From a bacterium (GTDB lineage: Bacteria > Patescibacteria > Paceibacteria > UBA9973): 12,151 bases of DNA. The stretch spans positions 1 through 12,151 of the forward strand of contig JAKALG010000006.1 in assembly GCA_021813235.1 (NCBI GenBank). The letters run 5' to 3'. Positions 6,799 to 12,134 of this stretch are shown here, in pieces. The first letter of the stretch is position 1, and every line of letters begins with the position of its first letter. Position numbers and translations under genes: made by a program. The notes under the pieces are model-generated. The model searched no databases. It worked only from the letters and a program-made list of their open reading frames with translations, and was not told the DNA's origin.

Positions 6799-6996
6799 TT
6801 AACTATTTTTATATAATGGTCTATAAAACTGTATTATCAATCCTATCACAAAAAAAGTTCCATAAATTAACCACATAGAATGATTATTTTGCATAAACCA
6901 ATTAATAATTTCGCTTAATGCTAAAATTAAAGCAGGAATCATTGCAATAAAAAATGAATATATAACAGCACCAAAAATCCAACTTATTTTTTTCAT
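6799..6996 (-). CDS. Small membrane protein upstream of the defence operon
   Basis: An ATG-started ORF of 65 residues, beginning MKKISWIFGA. Two hydrophobic segments, about 6-30 and 41-58, with a short loop containing NNHS and a basic tail (RPLYKNS) suggest a two-helix inner-membrane protein. It ends 45 bases before the sduA ATG on the same strand, and its own start lies directly after the T-run that ends the structured RNA at 6997-7189. No Shine-Dalgarno is visible. No family is recognised. It may be an accessory of the defence cluster or an unrelated small gene; the lack of a ribosome site keeps confidence moderate. Confidence 0.5.
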   Translation of the reverse strand: MKKISWIFGAVIYSFFIAMIPALILALSEIINWFMQNNHSMWLIYGTFFVIGLIIQFYRPLYKNS

Positions 6997-7189
6997 AAAA
7001 TAAAAATTAGCTAATAAAAGCTAACGTGAGAAACACAGAACCCCACGCCAGCTAGGTCTTGCGACCCTATACAAGTTTCCCTGTATAGCCCATAGAAGAG
7101 TTGCTGAACGCGGGGTTCAGTATCTTCTATGGGTCTTTAGACCATACCTATTGTAAATACAATAGGGTTAGGTCAATCTATTAAATTGT
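6997..7189 (-). ncRNA. Candidate structured RNA or leader upstream of the defence genes
   Basis: No gene fits here, but the minus strand folds extensively. Helices: GACC with GGTC (7174-7171, 7143-7140) enclosing CCTATTGTA/TACAATAGG (7166-7147); an 11-base stem (7089-7099 with 7123-7133) enclosing CTGAAC/GTTCAG; CTATACA/TGTATAG (7067-7073, 7082-7088); GGTC-GCAA-GACC (7066-7055) with a GNRA loop; and TTAGCT/AGCTAA (7007-7012, 7019-7024) followed by TTTTTATTTT on the minus strand. The 7109-7120 segment can also pair with 7036-7047 (11 of 12 positions). That pairing uses a G-U pair on the minus strand but a C/A mismatch on the plus strand, and the GNRA loop also exists only on the minus strand. 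I do not recognise an RNA family. Confidence 0.45.
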
Positions 7190-7195
7190 CTAGTA

Positions 7196-7224
7196 AGTAT
7201 ACAACCAATTTTACAAGGAAACAA
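7196..7224 (-). promoter_or_regulatory. Candidate promoter of the structured RNA
   Basis: On the minus strand TTGTTT (7224-7219) and TATACT (7201-7196) are 17 bases apart; the predicted start is near 7189, just before the first helix. The -35 is poor. The rest of 7200-7367 holds no ORF or strong repeat that I can see, apart from a small stem TATCT/AGATA at about 7312-7327. Confidence 0.4.
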
Positions 7225-7367
7225 CGGATTATTTCTCTCTTGTATGTTTTCTAACTAATATAAAAATCTCTTTTAAACAAAGGATAGACTGGGTCAGGGG
7301 GCAACGTGAATATATCTAAAAGTAGATAGCAGTAGAAAATTTAGTGGGTTTTTATAGATATTTGTAA

Positions 7368-7373
7368 TACAAT
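7368..7373 (+). promoter_or_regulatory. Candidate -10 box for the 82-residue ORF
   Basis: TACAAT ends seven bases before the ATG at 7381, so transcription would begin at the start codon. No TG extension or clear -35 is seen. The spacing matches the leaderless arrangement of other genes in the window. Confidence 0.4.
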
Positions 7374-7380
7374 TTAAGTT

Positions 7381-7629
7381 ATGACAAATAAGTCTGCCGA
7401 ATATCTGCAAAAAATATCTCAACATCTTTTTAATTTACAAGCCATAATATATGCTTATAAAACTAAACCTATTGAAGAGAATAAAAAACTTCATAAATTC
7501 TTTGATAGAGAAAAGAAGGAACTTTCTACATTGCTTGATAAGCAAACTATAAAATTAACCATAAAAAGTTTAGAAATATCTTCTTTATCACAAAGCTTTG
7601 TTTACGGACGTCCAACGTCCGAATTTTAA
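7381..7629 (+). CDS. Hypothetical protein, 82 residues
   Basis: The product begins MTNKSAEYLQ and is rich in Lys, Glu and Leu, with no membrane segment or signal peptide. Residues about 5-27 and 35-68 look helical and amphipathic (for example ENKKLHKFFDREKKELSTLL), suggesting a small helical, possibly coiled-coil protein. The final eight residues are encoded by a hairpin (7605-7621), so the natural end may have been altered by insertion of that palindrome. It is transcribed away from the defence cluster and lies between the structured RNA and the tRNA-Glu region. A -10 box seven bases before the ATG is the only expression signal. No family is recognised. Confidence 0.5.
   Translation: MTNKSAEYLQKISQHLFNLQAIIYAYKTKPIEENKKLHKFFDREKKELSTLLDKQTIKLTIKSLEISSLSQSFVYGRPTSEF
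7591..7626 (+). terminator. Hairpin at the end of the 82-residue ORF, possible terminator
   Basis: CGGACGT (7605-7611) and ACGTCCG (7615-7621) pair perfectly around CCA, followed by AATTTT. A 10-base palindrome CAAAGCTTTG (7591-7600) precedes it. The short T-run makes termination weak; the element could instead be an intergenic palindrome that has invaded the gene end. Confidence 0.45.
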
Positions 7630-7821
7630 ACGCTTCGCGTACAGTGTTTACGTGGTCCACAAATTATTAAAAACCCTACAGAGACCGTGGGTACACTTAT
7701 CGAACCTTACAGGTTCAGTACACCTTTTCAATTAGTTCAAAATGAATTTTTCACTAATAATGAAAAGCTCTTCGATTCTCTGACGTAAGCAAAGTAGTTT
7801 GCTTACTTAGGATCACTGCAC
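7630..7821. other. Hairpin-rich non-coding stretch with tRNA-Glu fragments
   Basis: No credible gene is present. 7673-7684 repeats 12 bases of the tRNA-Glu 3' end (7863-7874) in direct orientation; after a 14-base interruption, ATCGAAC (7699-7705) continues the same match. A 12-base piece of the T-arm, TTCGATTCTCTG (7771-7782), is repeated in inverted orientation relative to 7869-7880. Hairpins: GAACC/GGTTC (7702-7706, 7712-7716) and a perfect 9-base stem GTAAGCAAA/TTTGCTTAC (7785-7793, 7798-7806). This looks like debris of one or more events at the tRNA end. Confidence 0.5.
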
Positions 7822-7845
7822 AAAAAAGGCACTCGTAAAGAGTGC
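7822..7845 (-). terminator. Intrinsic terminator of tRNA-Glu
   Basis: On the minus strand GCACTC and GAGTGC pair (7845-7840 and 7834-7829) around a five-base loop, then a C and six T (7827-7822). It lies 16 bases after the tRNA. An outer stem (7813-7819 with 7857-7863, plus CAAAA with TTTTG) can enclose it and takes in the last bases of the tRNA. Confidence 0.85.
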
Positions 7846-7860
7846 TCAGTTTTGTCGCAG

Positions 7861-7932
7861 TGACCCTACAGAGAATCGAACTCTGATTACCGCCTTGAAA
7901 AGGCGATGTCCTAACCGTTAGACGATAGGGCC
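7861..7932 (-). tRNA. tRNA-Glu (anticodon TTC)
   Basis: A complete 72-base cloverleaf. The acceptor GGCCCTA pairs with TAGGGTC (one G-T pair) with discriminator A. The D arm is GTCTAACGGTTAGGAC, the anticodon arm TCGCC-TTTTCAA-GGCGG with anticodon TTC, the variable loop four bases, and the T arm CAGAG-TTCGATT-CTCTG. CCA is not encoded (the 3' flank reads CTGCG), so it must be added by the CCA enzyme. Its 3' end faces the defence cluster, and fragments of that end are repeated at 7673 and 7771. Confidence 0.97.
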
Positions 7933-7943
7933 AATGGCTATAT

Positions 7944-7970
7944 ATTATATTATTTTTGAAAAAATCGCAA
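7944..7970 (-). promoter_or_regulatory. Promoter of tRNA-Glu
   Basis: On the minus strand a perfect TATAAT (7949-7944) and TTGCGA (7970-7965) are 15 bases apart. The predicted start is near 7937, about five bases before the mature tRNA. Confidence 0.5.
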
Positions 7971-7983
7971 AAAGTGGTAAATT
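7956..7983 (+). promoter_or_regulatory. Promoter for the tRNA-Ser leader transcript
   Basis: TTGAAA (7956-7961) and TAAATT (7978-7983) are 16 bases apart, and the -10 has the TG extension (7975-7976). The predicted start falls at about 7990, where GGAGACGTGGCT begins. It overlaps the divergent tRNA-Glu promoter. Confidence 0.5.
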
Positions 7984-7989
7984 ACATTA

Positions 7990-8128
7990 CGGAGACGTGG
8001 CTATAAAATATGAACTGCTTCTCATATTTTATCTGATTCTGCTTTTGCAGAAATGTCTAATATGCTTTAGCATAAAGACATAAGGAAGGGCCCGAGAGGG
8101 CACGAAGACACGACGACGAACAAAGTAA
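7990..8128 (+). ncRNA. Structured leader of tRNA-Ser, or a small RNA
   Basis: Between the promoter and tRNA-Ser lie four hairpins in a row: an 11-base perfect stem (8003-8013 with 8022-8032), TTCTGC-TTTT-GCAGAA (8037-8052), TGTC/GACA enclosing TATGCT/AGCATA (8054-8080), and GCCC-GAGA-GGGC with a GNRA loop (8090-8101). The first bases, GGAGACGTGGCT (7991-8002), copy the tRNA-Ser 5' end (8129-8140) with one mismatch. It has no ORF. It may be a precursor leader removed by RNase P, an old tRNA-Ser duplication, or a separate RNA; no known family is recognised. Confidence 0.4.
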
Positions 8129-8215
8129 GGAGGCGTGGCTGAGTGGTTGAAGGCACCGCTCTCGAAAAGCGGCATTGGGGAAACCTAATCGTGAGTTCAA
8201 ATCTCACCGCCTCCG
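8129..8215 (+). tRNA. tRNA-Ser (anticodon CGA)
   Basis: An 87-base class II tRNA. The acceptor GGAGGCG pairs with CGCCTCC, discriminator G. The anticodon arm is CCGCT-CTCGAAA-AGCGG, giving anticodon CGA, which reads UCG. A long variable arm (CATTGGGGAAACCTAATCG) and the T arm GTGAG-TTCAAAT-CTCAC are intact. The following bases are CA, not CCA. The next gene starts 32 bases downstream. Confidence 0.97.
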
Positions 8216-8232
8216 CAATTTAAAAACATTTT

Positions 8233-8240
8233 GCTATACT
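8233..8240 (+). promoter_or_regulatory. Extended -10 promoter of the CPBP gene, probably leaderless
   Basis: TGCTATACT (TG at 8232-8233, hexamer 8235-8240) ends seven bases before the ATG at 8248, so the transcript should begin at the start codon. No -35 or Shine-Dalgarno is visible. Confidence 0.55.
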
Positions 8241-8247
8241 AATAGTT

Positions 8248-8712
8248 ATGGAATCTTTAGGAGTATTTAGTTTAAAACAAGTAGGATTTTTAAGTCCAAA
8301 AATGCAAGTAATTTTTATCTGCTCTTTGATTGCAATCGCTTTCATCACTCAATTAATACAATATATCAAGACTAGAAAAGTTTATGGACGTTATCCTTGG
8401 AGAATATACATATTCTTTTCTAGTATTTATGAAGAAGTTGTTTTTAGGGGTTTTATTCTATTCGGATTATTAATATTTTTTTCTCCATTTTTTTCTATAA
8501 TTATATCTTCAGTGCTATTCGGCCTATGGCATTTGAGAAATTATAGATGGCAGACAAAAAGAGAAACATTGCATCAGGTCTTATATACGGGGCTCATTTT
8601 CGGACCTATCGCTGCTATGGTCACGATATGGACAGGCACTATTTGGATAACAGTAATTCTTCACTACATACATAACCTAACTGTTGATATATTAAGAAGA
8701 AAAAATATCTAA
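8248..8712 (+). CDS. CPBP-family (CAAX protease-like) membrane protein
   Basis: A 154-residue integral membrane protein. The three sequence blocks of the CPBP (Abi/Rce1-like) glutamic protease family are present: EEVVFRG with E62, E63 and R67; FGLWHLRN with F91 and H95; and HYIHN with H139 and N143. These residues form the intramembrane active site in Rce1-type proteases. About four hydrophobic segments are seen (roughly 20-40, 53-90, 112-138). It is shorter than the usual 200-300 residues, lacking N-terminal helices, so it may be a minimal member or an N-terminally shortened one; the start codon is fixed by the promoter. Family members process prenylated proteins in eukaryotes and in bacteria are linked to bacteriocin immunity and processing; the substrate here is unknown. 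Confidence 0.8.
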   Translation: MESLGVFSLKQVGFLSPKMQVIFICSLIAIAFITQLIQYIKTRKVYGRYPWRIYIFFSSIYEEVVFRGFILFGLLIFFSPFFSIIISSVLFGLWHLRNYRWQTKRETLHQVLYTGLIFGPIAAMVTIWTGTIWITVILHYIHNLTVDILRRKNI

Positions 8713-8719
8713 ATAAATA

Positions 8720-8750
8720 ATCCCTTGTCCGAATTAACAAGACAAGGGAT
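8720..8750. terminator. Bidirectional terminator-like hairpin between convergent genes
   Basis: ATCCCTTGTC (8720-8729) and GACAAGGGAT (8741-8750) form a perfect 10-base stem with an 11-base loop. On the minus strand it is followed by TATTTATTT, a modest T-tract; on the plus strand no T-run follows. It lies between two gene ends (8712 and 8757). Confidence 0.6.
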
Positions 8751-8756
8751 CTAAAA

Positions 8757-8981
8757 TCATTGAATTTTAAGAGAAAAAATGACTGTGGCTACAACAAGAA
8801 CAAATGAAATAATTTTTAGCCACTTAAGTACCCTTTCTCCTTTCGTTGTTCTCCAAACGAGAGAAGAATTTAATTTTAAGAAATTTCTCTTCTCGGCAGA
8901 GATACAAAGTTGGTCTACTACCGTAATAATGAATATCGTTCCGGCAATAGAGTACAAAATGAACTTAAATAATAAAGGCAT
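8757..8981 (-). CDS. Small two-helix membrane protein, unknown function
   Basis: A 74-residue ORF with ATG at 8981, supported by a full Shine-Dalgarno AGGAGG (8991-8986) four bases upstream and a good promoter at 9025-9052. The product begins MPLLFKFILYSIAGTIF. It has a first transmembrane segment (about 4-23), a cytoplasmic or external basic loop (EKRNFLKLNSSLVWRTTKGE, 30-49) and a second segment (about 55-71). It lies tail-to-tail with the CPBP gene and downstream of the spermidine-synthase-like gene but has its own promoter. No family is recognised. An overlapping plus-strand ORF (8779-9024) lacks such signals and is rejected. Confidence 0.7.
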   Translation of the reverse strand: MPLLFKFILYSIAGTIFIITVVDQLCISAEKRNFLKLNSSLVWRTTKGERVLKWLKIISFVLVVATVIFSLKIQ

Positions 8982-9024
8982 AATACCTCCTAAAAATTTA
9001 TGTTTTCAATATATTTTCAAATAA

Positions 9025-9052
9025 ATCATATCACATATAATATAAAAGTCAA
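9025..9052 (-). promoter_or_regulatory. Promoter of the 74-residue membrane protein gene
   Basis: On the minus strand TTGACT (9052-9047) and TATGAT (9030-9025) are 16 bases apart, with the TG extension at 9033-9032. Start expected near 9018, leaving a leader of about 37 bases that contains the Shine-Dalgarno. The -35 begins two bases after the stop of the preceding gene. Confidence 0.65.
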
Positions 9053-9053
9053 T

Positions 9054-11231
9054 CTAATTTGTATTACGCAAAAAGAAGTATTCATTATAAGGCTGATCGT
9101 CGGTGACTTTTATTTTTTCGTCTTTATTCAGCAATTCATTTATATCTTGTTTACCATCAAGTATTTTATTTATATAACTCCCGACATTTGGCTCATTGTC
9201 GTCGTTCCACTCCATCAAATCAGCTTGTGCATTGAGAGGCATATTTTTAAGAATCTCCCCTGCTGTCTTCATAACTATCGGGCTGTTGGAAGCGAGAAAA
9301 TGATATCCATTTCCTGTGATTGATTTATAAACTTCTACATGAGGAAATACTTCGACGAGTGAGCGCGCGACAGCTTGTAATGTTTTGTCATTTTTTTCTG
9401 GATACCATTGCGCGAGAATTCCGCTAGGAGTCAAATGCGTTTTTATAATTTGATAAAACTCTTCCGAATAAAGCAAACTTGAACCAGCAGATATTACAGG
9501 TGGAGGAGGATCAATAGCGACTAAATCATATTTGCCAGTGGTACGTTCTAAAAATCTTCTTCCGTCGTCAATAACAATTTTATTATTTTTATCAGCTAAA
9601 ATTTTAGCCGTATCATCAAAGAAATAAGGAAAGAGTTCCCCGACGCTCGGGGTCAATTCGACAGCCGTGGTAGGAATGCCCCAGCTTATGACCGAGCGAA
9701 AAGTGGTACCCATACCAAAACATACAACTAAAGCATTTTTAGGACCCGGAGGTAAGGCAAATAAAGGCAAATGCGCCATCACTTTGGTTATAGGAGTAAG
9801 CATCGTCATCCCTACTCCGTTGACCATGAGATATTTAGAGCGAGGATTGTTTGCTTCCAAAGTCGCTGCTAAGGTCGTCGCATTATAATCATTTTTAATT
9901 ATTTTATTTGATGCATCCAACCATTCTTCATAAGTCGTGCCGAAACCGGTAGTGATTAGTATCAAGATGAATACTGTAGCTAAAACTGTTTGCCTAGTAT
10001 TTCTAGATAAAATTATCATTTCATTCTTTTTAAAGAAAAATATAAAAAGAGGCAAACTCATTAAAATGATAGAAAATTTAGAACCGACAAGTGGCAAGAA
10101 AACATAAGAAACAAGTAAAGGCCCTAAAATACAACCTAATAAATTTATAGCATAAGCTAACCCAGCGATGTTTGGATTTCCTTCCGACAATTCATCTATT
10201 TGTTTTGGGGTCAAATAACCTAATAAATATGAGATAGAACCTATACACAACATCACTCCTAAAGCGCCTAAATGAAACCTCGGATCTACAAACCAGATTT
10301 GAACTACACTCATGATGCTTAGAAAAATCAAAAGAAATCCAACTGACAAAACTTTTTCCTTTTTAAAATCAGAACGATAGTGCAAAAGTCCAAAACAAGT
10401 TCCTAATAGATACATAAATAATATAAAAGCAAAGGCATAGACAGAAGTTTCCAAAATTGGGGTGAATAATCTGTTCCAAATGACCTCAAAGCCTACCGAA
10501 GAAAATCCAGTAGTAAATAACAAACCTAAAATAAATTTATCTTTGCTATTCAAATCTTTCAGTCTCCACAAATTTTTCTCCTCGTTTTCTATCGTTTCGC
10601 TCTCATTCTTTTTTAATTTTCTAGCCAAGAAGATAGCCATCGTGGCAATTAAGAAATTTAAGCATGCAGCAAAAAATAAAGTATTTTTAAATCCTAATGA
10701 TTCTATTAAAATGAGTGCCGTTATCAAAGTGCCAGCCATAGCTCCAAAAGTATTTGCTAGATACAAAAAACTAAAACCATTTTTATCTTTTGCCAAGTGT
10801 CGATTGATGTAATCCATAATGAGTGGGATAGTCGTTCCCATTAAAAAACACCATGGCAACATTGCGAGAGATAAAACCAGGGCAGAAAGTGCGAGATAGA
10901 GAGTGGAATTCGTTTCTCCAAAACTCAAAAGCCAATTGTGCCCAAGAGAAAAAAGTTTTGGGACCAAAAAGGCCCCGAGCCCAACACCTGCTTCAGCGAA
11001 AGCATAAAAATATAATGATGTGATTTTATGTTTTTTTGCTAGCTGAATCGAATATCTACCTCCTACAAAAGAGCCCAAGACAAGCCCTAGCATGAAAACT
11101 GAAACTACGACTGAGATAACTTGAGTATTCACACCAAAATCAGCAAAAGCCAACCGTAACCAGACTGTTTGATACAATAAGGCACAAAATCCGGAAATAA
11201 AAAATAGAAGAAAAAGAATCTTTTTTATCAT
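9054..11231 (-). CDS. Membrane protein fused to a spermidine synthase-like domain
   Basis: A 725-residue protein. The ATG at 11231 is chosen because GGAG (11242-11239) is seven bases upstream; a TTG at 11237 would be too close to it. The N-terminal ~430 residues hold about a dozen hydrophobic helices, beginning ILFLLFFISGFCALLYQ. The C-terminal ~290 residues have the Rossmann fold of spermidine synthases: CFGMGTTF (504-511, nucleotide loop), AVELTPSV (523-530), IDDGRRFL (554-561), YDLVAIDPPPP (568-578) and TDDQPYNEY (710-718). The canonical DSTDP motif is replaced by DPPPP, so only the first of the two catalytic-site aspartates is kept (D574). This is the architecture of the widespread fused MFS/spermidine synthase family, whose reaction is not settled. 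Polyamine aminopropyl transfer at the membrane is possible but unproven. Confidence 0.85.
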   Translation of the reverse strand: MIKKILFLLFFISGFCALLYQTVWLRLAFADFGVNTQVISVVVSVFMLGLVLGSFVGGRYSIQLAKKHKITSLYFYAFAEAGVGLGAFLVPKLFSLGHNWLLSFGETNSTLYLALSALVLSLAMLPWCFLMGTTIPLIMDYINRHLAKDKNGFSFLYLANTFGAMAGTLITALILIESLGFKNTLFFAACLNFLIATMAIFLARKLKKNESETIENEEKNLWRLKDLNSKDKFILGLLFTTGFSSVGFEVIWNRLFTPILETSVYAFAFILFMYLLGTCFGLLHYRSDFKKEKVLSVGFLLIFLSIMSVVQIWFVDPRFHLGALGVMLCIGSISYLLGYLTPKQIDELSEGNPNIAGLAYAINLLGCILGPLLVSYVFLPLVGSKFSIILMSLPLFIFFFKKNEMIILSRNTRQTVLATVFILILITTGFGTTYEEWLDASNKIIKNDYNATTLAATLEANNPRSKYLMVNGVGMTMLTPITKVMAHLPLFALPPGPKNALVVCFGMGTTFRSVISWGIPTTAVELTPSVGELFPYFFDDTAKILADKNNKIVIDDGRRFLERTTGKYDLVAIDPPPPVISAGSSLLYSEEFYQIIKTHLTPSGILAQWYPEKNDKTLQAVARSLVEVFPHVEVYKSITGNGYHFLASNSPIVMKTAGEILKNMPLNAQADLMEWNDDNEPNVGSYINKILDGKQDINELLNKDEKIKVTDDQPYNEYFFLRNTN

Positions 11232-11264
11232 AAACAATCTCCAAATTTTAACATAATTTTGACT

Positions 11265-11273
11265 ATTTTAACA
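11265..11273 (-). promoter_or_regulatory. Candidate promoter of the spermidine synthase-like gene
   Basis: On the minus strand TGTTAAAAT occurs twice (TG at 11273-11272 with hexamer 11270-11265; second hexamer 11250-11245). Only the first leaves room for the GGAG ribosome site in the transcript. No good -35 is seen. Confidence 0.3.
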
Positions 11274-11301
11274 AATAAATCAACTAGCAATAATCCTTTT
11301 T

Positions 11302-11312
11302 TGGTATATAAT
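11302..11312 (+). promoter_or_regulatory. -10 region of the GlmU-like gene
   Basis: TGGTATATAAT contains both a TG-extended TATATA (11305-11310) and a perfect TATAAT (11307-11312). Start expected at 11317-11319, giving a leader of 4-6 bases before the ATG at 11323. No Shine-Dalgarno is present. Confidence 0.5.
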
Positions 11313-11322
11313 CTCTAAACGT

Positions 11323-12063
11323 ATGAAAAAAGACAAATTTGAAATATTGATTTTAGCGGCTGGAAAAGGCACCCGAATGCAAAGCGAATTACCGAAAGTT
11401 TTAGTGAAATTTAGAAATAAACCGATGATAAGGTATATTCTGGAATCGGCCGAAAAAGCATTCCACAAGAAGCCTATAGCGATAGTAGGACACAAGGCCA
11501 AACTCGTAAAATCTGAATTAAAAAATAAATGTTTTTACGCTCTGCAAAAAGAACAGCTAGGCACTGGACACGCAGTTGCCTCTGCAAAGAAAATTTGTAA
11601 AAGTGCAGAACATATCATTGTCTTATCTGGAGACCAGCCACTTATCACTCCTAAAACAATTAAAAATTTAATAGAAAAACATCTTAAAGCAAAAACTAAA
11701 ATAACTTTCGCGACGACAAAATTGTCTGATTTTAAAGATTGGAGAATGGCTTTCCTCCGTTTCGGTAGAATCCTAAGGAAAAATGCTAAGGTTGTAGGAA
11801 TTCGTGAATACAAAGATGCAAGTGAAAAAGAAAAAAAGATAAAAGAAGTGAACGCAGGATGTTATGCTTTTGATGCGAAATGGCTTTGGAAAAATTTAGA
11901 AAAAATAAAAAATAATAATGTTCAAAATGAATATTATCTGACAGATCTTTTCAAAATAGCTCATGATAATAAAGAAAAAATTGAAGCAATAAAAATAGCT
12001 CCTCATGAAGCCTTAGGCGCAAATTCCAAAGAAGAACTAGAAATATTAGAAAAAATCACCTAA
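11323..12063 (+). CDS. GlmU-like N-acetylglucosamine-1-phosphate uridylyltransferase domain protein
   Basis: A 246-residue cytoplasmic nucleotidyltransferase that would make UDP-GlcNAc for cell-wall and glycan synthesis. It has the GlmU pyrophosphorylase signature LAAGKGTRM (11-19) and K25 in LPKVL, the uracil-site QLGTGHA (78-84), the metal-binding D104 in LSGDQPLI, FGRILR (147-152) in place of YGRIxR, E162 in GIREYKDAS, N177 in EVNAGCYAFD, YYLTD (204-208) and the second metal ligand N234 in LGANSKEEL. The left-handed beta-helix acetyltransferase domain of standard GlmU (about 456 residues) is entirely absent; the gene ends normally after the first domain, so this is a natural single-domain form. 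Acetylation of glucosamine-1-phosphate must come from elsewhere or from imported precursors. A related sugar-1-phosphate nucleotidyltransferase remains possible. Confidence 0.85.
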   Translation: MKKDKFEILILAAGKGTRMQSELPKVLVKFRNKPMIRYILESAEKAFHKKPIAIVGHKAKLVKSELKNKCFYALQKEQLGTGHAVASAKKICKSAEHIIVLSGDQPLITPKTIKNLIEKHLKAKTKITFATTKLSDFKDWRMAFLRFGRILRKNAKVVGIREYKDASEKEKKIKEVNAGCYAFDAKWLWKNLEKIKNNNVQNEYYLTDLFKIAHDNKEKIEAIKIAPHEALGANSKEELEILEKIT

Positions 12064-12134
12064 AAAATTCATAGCAAGTTCATTTTTAAAATATTATAAT
12101 TGTTGCTCACATTATAAATTAACTAAAATAACTT

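Noticed and set aside
7036..7052. Resemblance of ACAGAACCC to the conserved 3' motif of RNase P RNA on the plus strand
   Set aside because: The conserved GAGGAAAGTCC region is absent, the 300 or more bases upstream are coding on the other strand, and the segment is better explained by pairing with 7109-7120.
7673..7740. A second, complete tRNA on the minus strand
   Set aside because: Only the 3' part matches tRNA-Glu; the match is interrupted by 14 bases and no 5' acceptor, D arm or anticodon arm can be found.
8779..9024. Plus-strand ORF of 81 residues overlapping the 74-residue minus-strand gene
   Set aside because: No ribosome site or promoter for it, while the minus-strand gene has AGGAGG, a good promoter and a membrane-protein profile.
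9000..9323. Plus-strand ORF of 107 residues
   Set aside because: Mostly antisense to the spermidine-synthase-like gene, with no start signals.
11232..11237. TTG at 11237 as the start of the spermidine-synthase-like gene
   Set aside because: GGAG would be only one base away; the ATG at 11231 has correct spacing.
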